From positions 62,001 to 126,000 of the forward strand of contig NZ_AUFZ01000017.1 in NCBI RefSeq assembly GCF_000426765.1: 64,000 nt of DNA, read 5' to 3'. The notes beneath the pieces are model-generated. The model saw nothing but the letters and a program-made list of their open reading frames with translations, had not been told where the DNA came from and did not search any database. The stretch comes from Vibrio litoralis DSM 17657 (GTDB lineage: Bacteria > Pseudomonadota > Gammaproteobacteria > Enterobacterales > Vibrionaceae). The position numbers and the translations under genes are program-made. Below are positions 34,961-43,875 of the stretch, in pieces. Numbering within the stretch: position 1 is the first letter of the stretch; every line of letters starts with the position of its first letter.

Positions 34961-35382
34961 TTCGCTCAAATACCTCAAGTTACTCATCACCGATCACTCC
35001 TGACTTAACACCACTTCTCGATATTATTTTTATTGTGATGGTTTTTTTAATGCTAACCGCTTCCGTTAAGTTGAGTTCATTAGAAGTGCAACTCCCCTCA
35101 ACGGAATCGGGTGAGGCGAAAGTTGTCGAGAAACAATCCATCACAATCAACATTTTAAATCAGCCCCCCTACTGGGCGATTGATGGGAAAGCTTCCCCTA
35201 GTTGGGAGGCATTTAAAAAATCTTTAACGACGACTGCCACGCAAGACCCTAAAAAAGAAGTGATTATTGCCGCCGATAAGCACGCTGAAATACAACATAT
35301 AGTGAAATTATTTGGCTTCCTTCAACAGCAAAACATCTCAGCTACTCAAATTCTCATGGAGGAACCAACCAATGTTAAATAG
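34957..35382 (+). CDS. exbD: TonB-system subunit ExbD
   Basis: A 141-residue protein with one N-terminal helix. PDLTPLLDIIFIVMVFLMLTAS holds the essential membrane Asp of the ExbD/TolR family (DIIFI). The periplasmic domain includes IAADKHAEIQHIVKLFGFLQQ. Its start ATG lies in the exbB ATGA overlap and its end overlaps the hutB start. Confidence 0.93.
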   Translation: MIRSNTSSYSSPITPDLTPLLDIIFIVMVFLMLTASVKLSSLEVQLPSTESGEAKVVEKQSITINILNQPPYWAIDGKASPSWEAFKKSLTTTATQDPKKEVIIAADKHAEIQHIVKLFGFLQQQNISATQILMEEPTNVK

Positions 35383-36358
35383 CAATAAGAATAAGTTAAA
35401 TAGCGACAAGAATGTTATGCCTTCTTTCGACGCTATTTCTTCTTTTGATGTAAGGAAACGTCAAAGCTTTAAAAAGTCTGCGTTAACGGTTTTATTGTCA
35501 GTCGTTGCTAGCTTTTCATCTAGTGTACTAGCTTCTAATACTGTGGCTTCTAATGCTTTGGATTCTGATACTAATAGCAAAACCGAACGTATTATTAGTG
35601 CCGGCGCAGCCGTGACTGAAATTATTGAAGCATTGGGCGCGGAAGAGCAATTAGTGGCAATTGATGTCACCAGTGAACAGCCTAGTGGAAAATCATTACC
35701 GGTAGTGGGTTATCACCGCCAACTCTCTACCGAAGGGTTGATGGCACTGCAACCGAGCTTATTAATAGGTTCGGATGAAATGGGCCCTGATTCGACTCTC
35801 AATACGTTAAAGCAAGCCGGCATTACTGTCGCGGTCGTTAATAACGAAGCGACGATTGAAGGACTAGATAAACGTATTGACCAAATTGCTGACATTACCG
35901 GAAAGCAGCAACAAGCCACCAGTATTAAGCAAAATGTGGATAAACAAGTTGTCGCTTTAAAGTCTCATCAGCCACAAGATAAAAAGAAAGTGATGTTCTT
36001 ACTTATCCATGATGGGCGCCCTGCAAATGTGGCCGGCAACCATACAACGCCAAATGCTTTAATTGAAATGATGGGTGCTATCAACCCTGCCGCAGCATCA
36101 TTCGATTCATACAAGCCTATTTCATTAGAGTCGATGATTGAGATGCAACCTGATGTCATTTTAGTGAGTGGTCGTAGCTTAGATGACTTAGGTGGCGCGG
36201 AAGCGATTTTAAAAAAAATGCCTATGTTAGCGGCAACCCCAGCAGGAAAAGCTCATAACATCATTTCGATTGATGGTAAGGCGTTAGTTGGCGGTGTGGG
36301 CTTAAAAACACTATCTGAAGCTGAGCGTATTCAGCCTTTAATTTACCCTAGCGAGTAA
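35372..36358 (+). CDS. hutB: Periplasmic heme-binding protein HutB
   Basis: A 328-residue substrate-binding protein of the HutBCD heme importer. The start is ATG 35372 with GGAGG 10 bases before it and an 11-bp overlap with exbD. The signal sequence has an unusually long N-region of about 35 residues before the hydrophobic core ALTVLLSVVASFSSSVLA. The binding domain includes RIISAGAAVTEIIEALG, VGYHRQLSTEGLMALQPSLLIG with the conserved Tyr-His, and ALVGGVGLKT. Confidence 0.9.
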   Translation: MLNSNKNKLNSDKNVMPSFDAISSFDVRKRQSFKKSALTVLLSVVASFSSSVLASNTVASNALDSDTNSKTERIISAGAAVTEIIEALGAEEQLVAIDVTSEQPSGKSLPVVGYHRQLSTEGLMALQPSLLIGSDEMGPDSTLNTLKQAGITVAVVNNEATIEGLDKRIDQIADITGKQQQATSIKQNVDKQVVALKSHQPQDKKKVMFLLIHDGRPANVAGNHTTPNALIEMMGAINPAAASFDSYKPISLESMIEMQPDVILVSGRSLDDLGGAEAILKKMPMLAATPAGKAHNIISIDGKALVGGVGLKTLSEAERIQPLIYPSE

Positions 36359-36365
36359 GTTAAAC

Positions 36366-37400
36366 ATGTTAAGACAAGCTTCTCTACCCATTATTTTATT
36401 CTTGTTTACTAGTCTTGTGATTATCACCAGTCTGGTATCGATAGCGGTTGGGCCGATGCAGATTAGTCTGACCCACAGCATCATGAGCTTTCTGCCATCC
36501 AACTCAGAACTCCCTCAACATGTCGCTTTGATTATTCATCAAGTACGCTTACCAAGAACATTACTGTGCTTGTTAGTTGGCGGGATCCTGGGATTGTGTG
36601 GCGCGGTCATGCAGGGTCTATTTCGTAACCCGCTTGCTGAACCTGGCATAATCGGTGTCTCCGCAGGCGCCGCCTTGGGCGCTGCACTGGCGATTGTGTT
36701 ATTTTCTGGCATGGCAAGCTACTACCCTAATTTTATGAATTTCGCTGCGGTTCCAATATTTGCTTTTCTTGGCGGCGCTTTAACGACAATTATTGTTTAT
36801 AAGCTAGGCACCAGTAACTTAGGGACTTCCGTTACCATTATGCTATTAGCGGGGGTTGCCATTAGTGCCTTATCGGGGGCTGCGATTGGTTATTTAAACT
36901 TTATTGCTGATGACCAAATGTTAAGAGATCTCTCATTGTGGTCTATGGGATCATTAGCGGGTGCGACTTGGCCTAGTATTACTCTAGCTAGCATAACGTT
37001 GGCGCTATTATCGTTTCTATTTATTAAACAAGCTCCAGCTTTAAATGCCTTGCTGTTAGGTGAATCGGAAGCTAAGCACCTTGGAGTACCGATTCAATCT
37101 CTCAAGCGTCGTTTGATCTTACTAACGGCAGTCGGTGTGGGTGTGACGGTCAGCTTAAGCGGCATGATAGGTTTTGTGGGGCTCGTGATCCCGCATCTAG
37201 GTCGAATGTTGGTTGGGCCAGATCACCGTACCTTACTCCCCGTTTCTATTCTATTAGGCGCTTTACTGTTAACCGTTGCGGATATGTTTGCACGAGTGGC
37301 GGTGATGCCCGCTGAACTTCCGGTCGGTATTGTGACTGCTCTCGTTGGTGCCCCTTTCTTTCTGTATCTTCTATTTAAGCAAAAGGGACGTTTTATCTAA
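36366..37400 (+). CDS. hutC: Heme ABC transporter permease HutC
   Basis: A 344-residue FecCD/BtuC-family permease with about ten helices. Motifs: RLPRTLLCLLVGGILGLCGAVMQGLFRNPLAEPGIIGVSAGAALGA (outline, residues 58-103) and GMIGFVGLVIPHLGRMLVGPDHR, the coupling region for HutD. It starts 7 bp after hutB, and its TAA shares a base with the hutD ATG. Confidence 0.93.
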   Translation: MLRQASLPIILFLFTSLVIITSLVSIAVGPMQISLTHSIMSFLPSNSELPQHVALIIHQVRLPRTLLCLLVGGILGLCGAVMQGLFRNPLAEPGIIGVSAGAALGAALAIVLFSGMASYYPNFMNFAAVPIFAFLGGALTTIIVYKLGTSNLGTSVTIMLLAGVAISALSGAAIGYLNFIADDQMLRDLSLWSMGSLAGATWPSITLASITLALLSFLFIKQAPALNALLLGESEAKHLGVPIQSLKRRLILLTAVGVGVTVSLSGMIGFVGLVIPHLGRMLVGPDHRTLLPVSILLGALLLTVADMFARVAVMPAELPVGIVTALVGAPFFLYLLFKQKGRFI

Positions 37401-38212
37401 TGCAGGTTAAAAATATGCAGTATGAAATCGCCATAAAAGCACAGCACCTCACCTTACAATATGGCAAAAAGCAGATTTTAAATGATGTCAGCTTAGATAT
37501 TCGTCTAGGGGAAGTAACGGCTTTACTTGGCCCTAACGGTACAGGAAAAAGCAGTTTATTGAAGTTGTTATGTGGAGAAGCATCACTCTCACAACAAGCG
37601 AATTCAAATGCCAGTTTGCAATATTTTGGTAAGCCCACGGCAAATTGGGATAAGCAGCAACTTGCACGTCATCTGGGTATGTTGCCTCAACATAGTACCC
37701 TATCATTTCCTTTCTTAGTTGAAGAAGTCGTTGAGTTAGGTGGTTTACCATTAAATACTTCTAAAGCTGAACTAAGTATTATTGCTAGAGAAAAAATGAA
37801 GCAAGTGGACATACTCGCTATGGCCAAGCAGCTTTACCCTCAATTATCTGGCGGTGAAAAGCAGCGAGTACACCTAGCACGAGTATTAACTCAGCTTCAT
37901 TATGCTCAATCTAATCGCATCTTTATGTTAGATGAACCGACTTCTGCACTCGATTTAGCACATCAACATAATACCTTGCAGTTAGTAAAAGAGATGGCTA
38001 AGACTGGTACTGCTGTTGTCCTTGTGTTGCATGATTTAAACTTAGCTGCTCAATATGCAGATAGAATTTTACTACTCGATCAAGGTGACATTATAAGTGA
38101 TGGCAATGCTTGGCATACTTTAACTGCATCGAATATAGAACAAGTCTATGGGCAAAAAGTACTCTTATCTGAACATCCTCAACATGGGTTCCCTGTCATT
38201 ATGCCGGCTTAG
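37400..38212 (+). CDS. hutD: Heme ABC transporter ATPase HutD
   Basis: A 270-residue ATPase of the HutBCD importer (HemV/HmuV type). Walker A GPNGTGKSSLL at residues 47-57, signature LSGGEKQRVHLAR, Walker B FMLDEPTSALDLAHQ and H-loop VLHDLNLAA. Overlaps hutC by one base; last gene of the operon. No strong terminator is seen before yfcZ. Confidence 0.93.
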   Translation: MQVKNMQYEIAIKAQHLTLQYGKKQILNDVSLDIRLGEVTALLGPNGTGKSSLLKLLCGEASLSQQANSNASLQYFGKPTANWDKQQLARHLGMLPQHSTLSFPFLVEEVVELGGLPLNTSKAELSIIAREKMKQVDILAMAKQLYPQLSGGEKQRVHLARVLTQLHYAQSNRIFMLDEPTSALDLAHQHNTLQLVKEMAKTGTAVVLVLHDLNLAAQYADRILLLDQGDIISDGNAWHTLTASNIEQVYGQKVLLSEHPQHGFPVIMPA

Positions 38213-38319
38213 TCACTACAGCTAATATGCTGTGGGTTTGTTTTAGCTCAATGCTTTTTTCTGGTTTTCATCTAAAATCAGGCGTAAAGTACCCACAGTT
38301 TTTGTACGAGGATAAACAT

Positions 38320-38634
38320 ATGACAACAGAAACAGAGTTAGAAGTAAGCGCAGAAAATGAAGTATGCGAAGCTTGTGGCTGTAGTGCGGAAATGGGATTC
38401 ATCATCAAAGAAGGTGATGATGTTGCTGAAGTCACCATTTTAGCTCAAGGTAAAGAGACATTAATGGCTCAACTTCAACCTTATCTTCAACTTGCTGAGC
38501 GTGTGAATTCAAACTATCAAAGTGACATTGAAGATGTTGCCGACAATGCCACGCAACTAACCGCTCGCATTAAGTTTGAATGTAGTGCTGAAAAGTTAAT
38601 TTTTGAACTTCAAAGCCGTTCTTTGAATCGATAA
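38320..38634 (+). CDS. YfcZ/YiiS family protein
   Basis: A 104-residue cytosolic protein of the YfcZ/YiiS (DUF406) family, function unknown. It carries CEACGCSAEMGFII at residues 14-27 and ends RIKFECSAEKLIFELQSR, both as in YfcZ. I place the start at ATG 38320 with GAGG upstream. An upstream in-frame Met at 38227 exists, but the extra 31 residues are not family-like. A strong terminator follows. Confidence 0.85.
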   Translation: MTTETELEVSAENEVCEACGCSAEMGFIIKEGDDVAEVTILAQGKETLMAQLQPYLQLAERVNSNYQSDIEDVADNATQLTARIKFECSAEKLIFELQSRSLNR

Positions 38635-38652
38635 TTCGATCTACTCTTTAGG

Positions 38653-38693
38653 TAATAAAAAAGCAACTGAATCAATCAGTTGCTTTTTTATTA
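38653..38693. terminator. Bidirectional terminator between yfcZ-like gene and acyltransferase gene
   Basis: TAATAAAAAAGCAACTGA and its exact reverse complement form an 18-bp perfect stem with a 5-nt loop, giving a T tract on either strand between two convergent genes. Confidence 0.92.
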
Positions 38694-38711
38694 CTGGATT
38701 TTAGTCGTCGG

Positions 38712-39839
38712 TTATTCTTCTAGTTGCACGACTTCGTTTTTCTTGGCAACCGGGTTAGCATACATCGCGACTAATTTTTCTTGAGCACCCGCCGGTAACG
38801 CTTTTAATTTTTTAGCAAAGTTCGCTTCAACTTCTTCCGTGATGGCATCGCTTTGCTTACCCGCGGCTAATAAGTTTACTGGGTACAAACGGTACAGAGC
38901 ATGAATTTGACGATCTAACTCTTTGGCAAGTTCATCGGGACTTTCAAAATCATCGGTGATCACATCACCAAAGCTAACATGTACTCGCCCTTTTTCACCA
39001 ATAATGCCTTTAACAATACTAGCAATATCTTCAAATTCTGTTTTTTCGTATTTACCATTTACTTCGATTTCATAAAGCTCTTTGGCTTTGTCGATATCAC
39101 AAGGATCATTTTCATACGAAATAGAAACGGGCACAATTTTGAGTGATTTAATGTAGTCAGGAAACGAAATTTTTTGGCGACGCCCTTCTACGTGAAACAT
39201 CTTCAAAATAGCCGGCTCTGTCATGTCATTACCGTCTTTTGCTCTCCCTTCTCGCTGAGCAATCCAAATAGAATTCTTAGTTTCTAATGAATGCTTAATA
39301 TAAGACGACAGTAAACCTAACGCTTTCATCATTTCACGGGGCGCTTTAATTGAGCGTTTTACGATAAAGCTTTTATTCAGCTTCATCATCTCAGTTGCAC
39401 AAGGCATTTTTAATAAGTTATCACCAATCGCGATGCGAACGGTTTTATGACCATTATTATAAAGGCCCCAGTTAACTAATGCTGGGTCCATTGCAATATC
39501 GCGGTGGTTAGAAACAAACAGATAAGCTTGCTCAGGGTCTAGCTTTTCTAGGCCCGAGTACGTCACGCCATTCGTCGTCTTATTTAAGGTTGATCCCATG
39601 TAAAGCTCAACTTCACGTTGAATATCATCAACGGTTTTGAGTTTCGACCATTTGATCTTTAGATAGACTTTTATCGCAGGAGAAACCAGCTTTTTAAACC
39701 AAGCCGGTTTATGAGAAAAACGATATTTGATGATCGCATTAATGAAGCTGTCATCATTAATTAGACGCTCAAGAGCTGCTGGGATTTCATCATCATTATA
39801 AGGACGAATTTCTTTGTATGGATCGTTATCAATGCTCAT
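38712..39839 (-). CDS. Acyltransferase of the PlsC/glycerolipid type
   Basis: A 375-residue protein whose middle is a PlsC-like acyltransferase domain: FVSNHRDIAMDPAL at about residue 109 is the H-x4-D motif, and IWIAQREGRAKDGND at about 198 corresponds to the EGTR block. Such enzymes move acyl chains onto glycerol phosphate or other carriers at the inner membrane. Longer than PlsC itself (about 245), with extra helical sequence at both ends, and no clear transmembrane helix. The exact acceptor is unknown. It stands alone. Confidence 0.78.
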   Translation of the reverse strand: MSIDNDPYKEIRPYNDDEIPAALERLINDDSFINAIIKYRFSHKPAWFKKLVSPAIKVYLKIKWSKLKTVDDIQREVELYMGSTLNKTTNGVTYSGLEKLDPEQAYLFVSNHRDIAMDPALVNWGLYNNGHKTVRIAIGDNLLKMPCATEMMKLNKSFIVKRSIKAPREMMKALGLLSSYIKHSLETKNSIWIAQREGRAKDGNDMTEPAILKMFHVEGRRQKISFPDYIKSLKIVPVSISYENDPCDIDKAKELYEIEVNGKYEKTEFEDIASIVKGIIGEKGRVHVSFGDVITDDFESPDELAKELDRQIHALYRLYPVNLLAAGKQSDAITEEVEANFAKKLKALPAGAQEKLVAMYANPVAKKNEVVQLEE

Positions 39840-40107
39840 TAATTTACTGCAGTTATGAATAAACAGGTAATTTTACGATGATATGCTCCAAATAGACAGG
39901 AACAATCTCAAGGTAAAGCCAATTGGGATGCGTAAATTACCTGAATTCGTTAAATTAGTGAATAGACGAATGTTCAAGTTTAACAAAACCCTTAATTTCA
40001 TTGCGCTAAAACAACAACACTAGAAATGTTTTAGGGATAAAAGTGATTGGAATGATGACTAGAAAACGGTATCTTAGCGCTGAATTTTAATCGCTAAAAA
40101 ACGGCTC

Positions 40108-40719
40108 ATGAACTATTTAATCGCTCATCAGATACATCAATATCCTTTCTTGCATACCACCGCGCGTAAAAAAACTATAAAGCATAAGTTAATTTCTGTT
40201 TTAAGTGGCTTTGCTTCTGTGCGCTTGGGGAAAGCGGAATATGTGATGAATGCGGGGGATACTTTCTGGCTGCCTTTTGACTGTTTAAACGCCCTAACCT
40301 ACTTTCCAAACTGTTCATTGATTGAAGTGGAAGTATCGGTACGTTCAACCAAGAACTATCCCCACCAAGCGGGTTTAGTTCAACGCTCAGCACTATTAGA
40401 TGTTTTGCTAGATACCTTGAGTCAATCCCCTTTTGATCCAAGCAATAATGAGCAGAAAAAATGGCTGGAAATTGTAGATTTTGAATTTGAAAAACTGAGC
40501 CCTAAGCTAGATGACTCAGTGTTAACGCTAGAAAATGCAGCTAAAATACCAAGTATTGATCACGCCTCACTGCAAATGGCATTAAAAGTAAGACAAGCCT
40601 TTAAACTTCGCGCATCAGGCATTAAAACAGAACGTATTATTGATGAGGTGTTTTCGGCAAATGCCCAGCAGGCTGAGCAATTGTGTTTGGCGATTGCGAA
40701 TAAATCGTTAAGTTCATAG
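40108..40719 (+). CDS. AraC-like cupin protein with shortened C-terminal region
   Basis: A 203-residue protein. Residues 1-90 look like the cupin ligand-binding half of AraC-family regulators (ISVLSGFASVRLGKAEYVMNAGDTFWLPFD). The part after residue 140 (DSVLTLENAAKIPSIDHASLQMALKVR, then RASGIKTERIIDEVFSANAQQAEQLC) has the rough pattern of an AraC DNA-binding domain but is about 30 residues too short for two normal HTH units. It may be a degenerate regulator or a ligand-binding protein acting without DNA. The target is unknown. The 268 bp upstream show nothing I can name. Confidence 0.55.
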   Translation: MNYLIAHQIHQYPFLHTTARKKTIKHKLISVLSGFASVRLGKAEYVMNAGDTFWLPFDCLNALTYFPNCSLIEVEVSVRSTKNYPHQAGLVQRSALLDVLLDTLSQSPFDPSNNEQKKWLEIVDFEFEKLSPKLDDSVLTLENAAKIPSIDHASLQMALKVRQAFKLRASGIKTERIIDEVFSANAQQAEQLCLAIANKSLSS

Positions 40720-40726
40720 AGGATCT

Positions 40727-41254
40727 TTAGCTATAAAGTTTATGCTCTTGAATATATATCTCGACAGATGGCGTAGTAAGGTCGTCAATTGATTGATGAT
40801 TGGCAAGACGCTGTCTGATCTGAGTACTACGAACCGGTAATGTTTCAGGACAAGCCAATATTGACCATTTGGTCGTGATTTCATCCGCTTTATAAAATTT
40901 ACCAAAGTTTAGAAAGTTATCAGGACCAAGAACAAAGGTAAGCTGACTTTGTGGGTAGCGTTCTTGTAGCGCTGTCATCACGGCATAGGTCGTTACTGAC
41001 TGCCCTTGCTCCTCTACATTTGACTGCAAAATCTCCGCTTCAACATTGCTTATTTGTAAATTCTCTAACTTAGCATCTCGAATAAAAGCTTCAACCATCT
41101 CGCAGCGAGCGGAATACTCGAGCATGTCTTTTCCCCATGTGTGAGCAATACTTGGCACTAACAAAACCAAATCATAATGTTTGAGTCTTTCTAGTACACT
41201 TTTGTGTCCCAAGCTTGGCGGATTAAACGCACTACCAAAAATTGCAATATTCAC
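40727..41254 (-). CDS. Nicotinate/nicotinamide mononucleotide adenylyltransferase-like protein
   Basis: A 175-residue nucleotidyltransferase of the NadD family, which makes NAD or deamido-NAD from the mononucleotide and ATP. The nucleotide-binding opening reads IAIFGSAFNPPSLGHK, and the C-terminal motif VRSTQIRQRL matches ISSTxIR. The (H/T)xGH motif is SLGH here, with Ser in place of the first residue. I place the start at GTG 41254 (GAGGA 11 bases upstream); a longer frame to 41302 adds unrelated residues. It faces away from nadE, 186 bp off, so both ends of the NAD pathway sit together. Confidence 0.75.
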   Translation of the reverse strand: MNIAIFGSAFNPPSLGHKSVLERLKHYDLVLLVPSIAHTWGKDMLEYSARCEMVEAFIRDAKLENLQISNVEAEILQSNVEEQGQSVTTYAVMTALQERYPQSQLTFVLGPDNFLNFGKFYKADEITTKWSILACPETLPVRSTQIRQRLANHQSIDDLTTPSVEIYIQEHKLYS

Positions 41255-41321
41255 GAAGCAGAAATTCCTCAAGTCGATATCGAATAGACGCAAGATTACC
41301 ATCGTTAGTCATACAGTGATA

Positions 41322-41378
41322 TATACCCAAGTAACTTGGCTATGGGCTAGACTCACTCCTTGAGGTCACTTAGGTATA
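41322..41378. repeat. Short palindromic repeat element, copy A (57 bp)
   Basis: Starts TATACCCAAGTAAC and ends GTCACTTAGGTATA, so the two ends are inverted repeats. A relative with the same ends lies at 43778-43836. It sits in the promoter region between the NadD-like gene and nadE. Confidence 0.5.
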
Positions 41379-41440
41379 GTTATATGATTGGAATCACAGT
41401 TTAATCTATAACTTTTTTTGCTGCACAATAAGGAATTCTC

Positions 41441-42271
41441 ATGGAGCAACTCATTCGTCAAGAAATGCAAGTCCTACCCGCTATCGATGCTCAATTTGAA
41501 ATTACTCGCCGAGTTTCTTTTATTAAGAATAAATTGCAGCAATCTGGCTGTAAGTCATTAATTCTTGGTATTAGTGGCGGTGTCGATTCGACTACCTGTG
41601 GTCGTCTTGCTCAGTTAGCGGTAGATCAACTGAATACCGAAAATAATACAACTGACTACCAATTTATCGCAGTACGCCTACCTTACGGTGAGCAGAAAGA
41701 CGAAGATGAAGCTCAAGTCGCACTGTCATTTATTCAACCTACCCACTCTATTTCAGTCAACATTAAAGCCGGTGTTGATGGTCTGCACGCGGCAAGCCAT
41801 GAAGCATTAAGTGGTACCGGGCTACTACCAAGCGATCCGGCGAAAGTCGATTTTGTGAAAGGTAATGTTAAAGCTCGTGCCCGTATGGTGGCTCAATATG
41901 AAGTGGCGGGTTATGTTGGTGGTCTAGTGTTAGGCACAGACCACTCTGCAGAAAACATTACTGGTTTCTATACTAAGTTTGGCGATGGTGCGTGTGACTT
42001 AGCTCCACTGTTTGGTTTAAACAAACGCCAAGTTCGTCAAGTAGCTGCTGAACTCGGAGCACCAAAGGCATTAGTTAAGAAAGTACCCACCGCCGATCTT
42101 GAGGAGCTTGCGCCACAAAAAACCGACGAAGATGCACTAAACCTAAGCTATGACCAAATTGATGATTTCTTGGAAGGTAAGCCAGTGGCGCAAGAAGTGG
42201 TTGATCGTTTAGTGGATATTTATAAAGCAACGCAACATAAACGTCAGCCTATACCGACAATTTATGACTAA
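41441..42271 (+). CDS. nadE: NH3-dependent NAD synthetase
   Basis: A 276-residue enzyme that amidates deamido-NAD to NAD with ATP and ammonia. The P-loop [17 protein letters not shown] is at residues 43-59; [32 protein letters not shown] and [26 protein letters not shown] are all typical of NadE. Length equals E. coli NadE (275), without the glutaminase domain. Starts at ATG 41441 after AAGGA. Confidence 0.96.
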   Translation: MEQLIRQEMQVLPAIDAQFEITRRVSFIKNKLQQSGCKSLILGISGGVDSTTCGRLAQLAVDQLNTENNTTDYQFIAVRLPYGEQKDEDEAQVALSFIQPTHSISVNIKAGVDGLHAASHEALSGTGLLPSDPAKVDFVKGNVKARARMVAQYEVAGYVGGLVLGTDHSAENITGFYTKFGDGACDLAPLFGLNKRQVRQVAAELGAPKALVKKVPTADLEELAPQKTDEDALNLSYDQIDDFLEGKPVAQEVVDRLVDIYKATQHKRQPIPTIYD

Positions 42272-42273
42272 AT

Positions 42274-42309
42274 TTTTTATAACACAGCTTTTTATAACAA
42301 AGCTTTTTA
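42274..42309 (+). repeat. 15-bp tandem duplication after nadE
   Basis: TTTTTATAACACAGC is followed at once by TTTTTATAACAAAGC and a partial third copy TTTTTA, beginning two bases after the nadE stop codon. Confidence 0.8.
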
Positions 42310-42342
42310 CGATTGAATATTGAAGTTACGTTTTCAAATAAA

Positions 42343-42379
42343 AACAAAGGCTCACTAATTTAATTAGCGAGCCTTTGTT
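42343..42379. terminator. Bidirectional terminator between nadE and the yceI-like gene
   Basis: AACAAAGGCTC pairs with GAGCCTTTGTT and the inner CTAATT pairs with AATTAG, giving a long stem in the gap between convergent genes. Confidence 0.85.
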
Positions 42380-42398
42380 GTATGAAGTCTATAAACCG

Positions 42399-42983
42399 TT
42401 ACTGCTTAATACCTTCAACATAAAGGTCTAAGTCCACGTAAGTTGCCCCTGCCATTTCTTGAATACCAAAGTCTTTTACTTCCAGGCGAGTAGTACCTTT
42501 AAATCCTGCACGTTCATTACCCCACGGGTCTTCACCTGCACCGATAAATTCAGCATCAATGGTTACTGGAACCGTTTTACCATGTAGCTGTAAGTTACCG
42601 TCAATCGCTAATTGACCGTCACCTTTATCCGTCACTTTAGTGCTTGTAAAGGTTGCTTCAGGGAATTTACTGACATCTAAAAAGTCATCGCTACGAATGT
42701 GCTTGTCACGATCAGCATGGTTTGAATCAATGCTGCCAGTATCGACAACAACATTTACTTTTGAAGCTTCAACATTGGCTGGATCGTAAGAAAAGGTGCC
42801 TTGAAAATCATTAAAACGGCCTTGTGTGAAACTGTAACCTAAGTGGCTTACACGAAAGTTTACTGAGGCGTGGGCTCCTTTAGTGTCAATTTGGTAATCC
42901 GCTGCAATTGCACCCATAGGTAATACCATAGTGGCACATAGACCAGCGGTAGTTAGCCATTTTTTCATTTCCATTTTGATCAT
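42399..42983 (-). CDS. YceI family periplasmic protein
   Basis: A 194-residue YceI-family lipocalin-like protein that binds a polyisoprenoid lipid. The signal peptide ends near MGAIAADYQ; then AHASVNFRVSHLGYSFTQGRFNDFQGTFSYDP (outline) and a C-terminal FKGTTRLEVKDFGI are family marks. The start at 42983 follows AGGAG by 7 bases and overlaps the stop of the cytochrome b561 gene (ATGA). YceI and cytochrome b561 genes are commonly paired, so a link with quinone-based redox chemistry is likely but unproven. Confidence 0.92.
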   Translation of the reverse strand: MIKMEMKKWLTTAGLCATMVLPMGAIAADYQIDTKGAHASVNFRVSHLGYSFTQGRFNDFQGTFSYDPANVEASKVNVVVDTGSIDSNHADRDKHIRSDDFLDVSKFPEATFTSTKVTDKGDGQLAIDGNLQLHGKTVPVTIDAEFIGAGEDPWGNERAGFKGTTRLEVKDFGIQEMAGATYVDLDLYVEGIKQ

Positions 42984-43519
42984 TTTGTCGCTCCTGTCAT
43001 TTTACGTAACGTATTGTCTTTATTAACAAAGTGATGTTTTAGTGCTGCAATCGCATGTATAGATGTTAAACCTATCAAGGTACATGCAAAATAATAATGT
43101 AGTAAACCTGCGATATCTGATTGGTCTTCAAATAGTGCACCGAGGGATGGTACGGTGTACCAATCAAAAATATCAATCCCACGTCCATCAGAAGTGGAAA
43201 TGAGATAACCTGAAATAAAAATGCCAAACAGCAACGCATACATTAAAAAGTGAGCTATTTTCGCTGTCACTTTTTCAAATGCAGTCCCTTCTACTTCAGG
43301 TGAGCGCGTAAATAAGCGCCAAATCACTCGAAACACAGTATAAGCCGCGAGCAATAATCCGACTGATTTATGCCAATGTGGTGCATCTTGATACCAAGCA
43401 CTGTAATAACTTAAATCAACCATCCATAGACCAGCAGCAAATAAGCCAATAATAACAACAGCCGAAATCCAATGGTTAATTTTGCTAATAAGGTTATAGC
43501 TATGTACAACTTGATTCAT
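42980..43519 (-). CDS. Cytochrome b561 family protein
   Basis: A 179-residue inner-membrane di-heme cytochrome b with four helices. The His ligands are in INHWISAVVIIGLFAAG, HWHKSVGLLLAAYTVFRVIWR and LLHYYFACTLIGLTSIHAIAALKHH. It passes electrons between quinol and periplasmic partners in this family. First gene of the pair with yceI. Confidence 0.9.
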   Translation of the reverse strand: MNQVVHSYNLISKINHWISAVVIIGLFAAGLWMVDLSYYSAWYQDAPHWHKSVGLLLAAYTVFRVIWRLFTRSPEVEGTAFEKVTAKIAHFLMYALLFGIFISGYLISTSDGRGIDIFDWYTVPSLGALFEDQSDIAGLLHYYFACTLIGLTSIHAIAALKHHFVNKDNTLRKMTGATK

Positions 43520-43875
43520 GTAACTAATTCCATATATGAAAGTTATTTTCGTTTAGTCATAGTATTACTAAAACATTCACAGAAGATAAGAGTCTGCTTT
43601 GGTCAACTTGTTCAATTTTTTTGACGATGTTGTATACATTGTGACAACCATTAGTATTGTAAGGAATAACAAACGTAAAATCATAGATACTTTTATGTAA
43701 CAAATATTTTGTCAAGAAGTGTCAAGTTAATCAATGCATATGAATAAACTGAAATTATTTATGCCCTACTGCGGTCTTATACCCAAGTGACCTAAAATGC
43801 AGAATTGAACTCTGAGCTTAAAGTCACTTAAGTATAAAAACGAATATTATTTTTCATCTTCACAAGGATTGCTTT
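43520..43875. other. Divergent intergenic region between cytochrome b561 and msrP
   Basis: 356 bp holding the promoters of two oppositely directed operons. An imperfect palindrome GTATACATTGTGAC lies near 43631, and a 59-bp repeat element at 43778-43836. No open frame with a ribosome site is seen. Confidence 0.5.
43778..43836. repeat. Short palindromic repeat element, copy B (59 bp)
   Basis: Starts TATACCCAAGTGAC and ends GTCACTTAAGTATA, inverted repeats of each other. It shares its ends, but not its middle, with the element at 41322-41378. It lies 40 bp before the msrP start codon, so it may be in the mRNA leader as a stem-loop. Confidence 0.55.
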
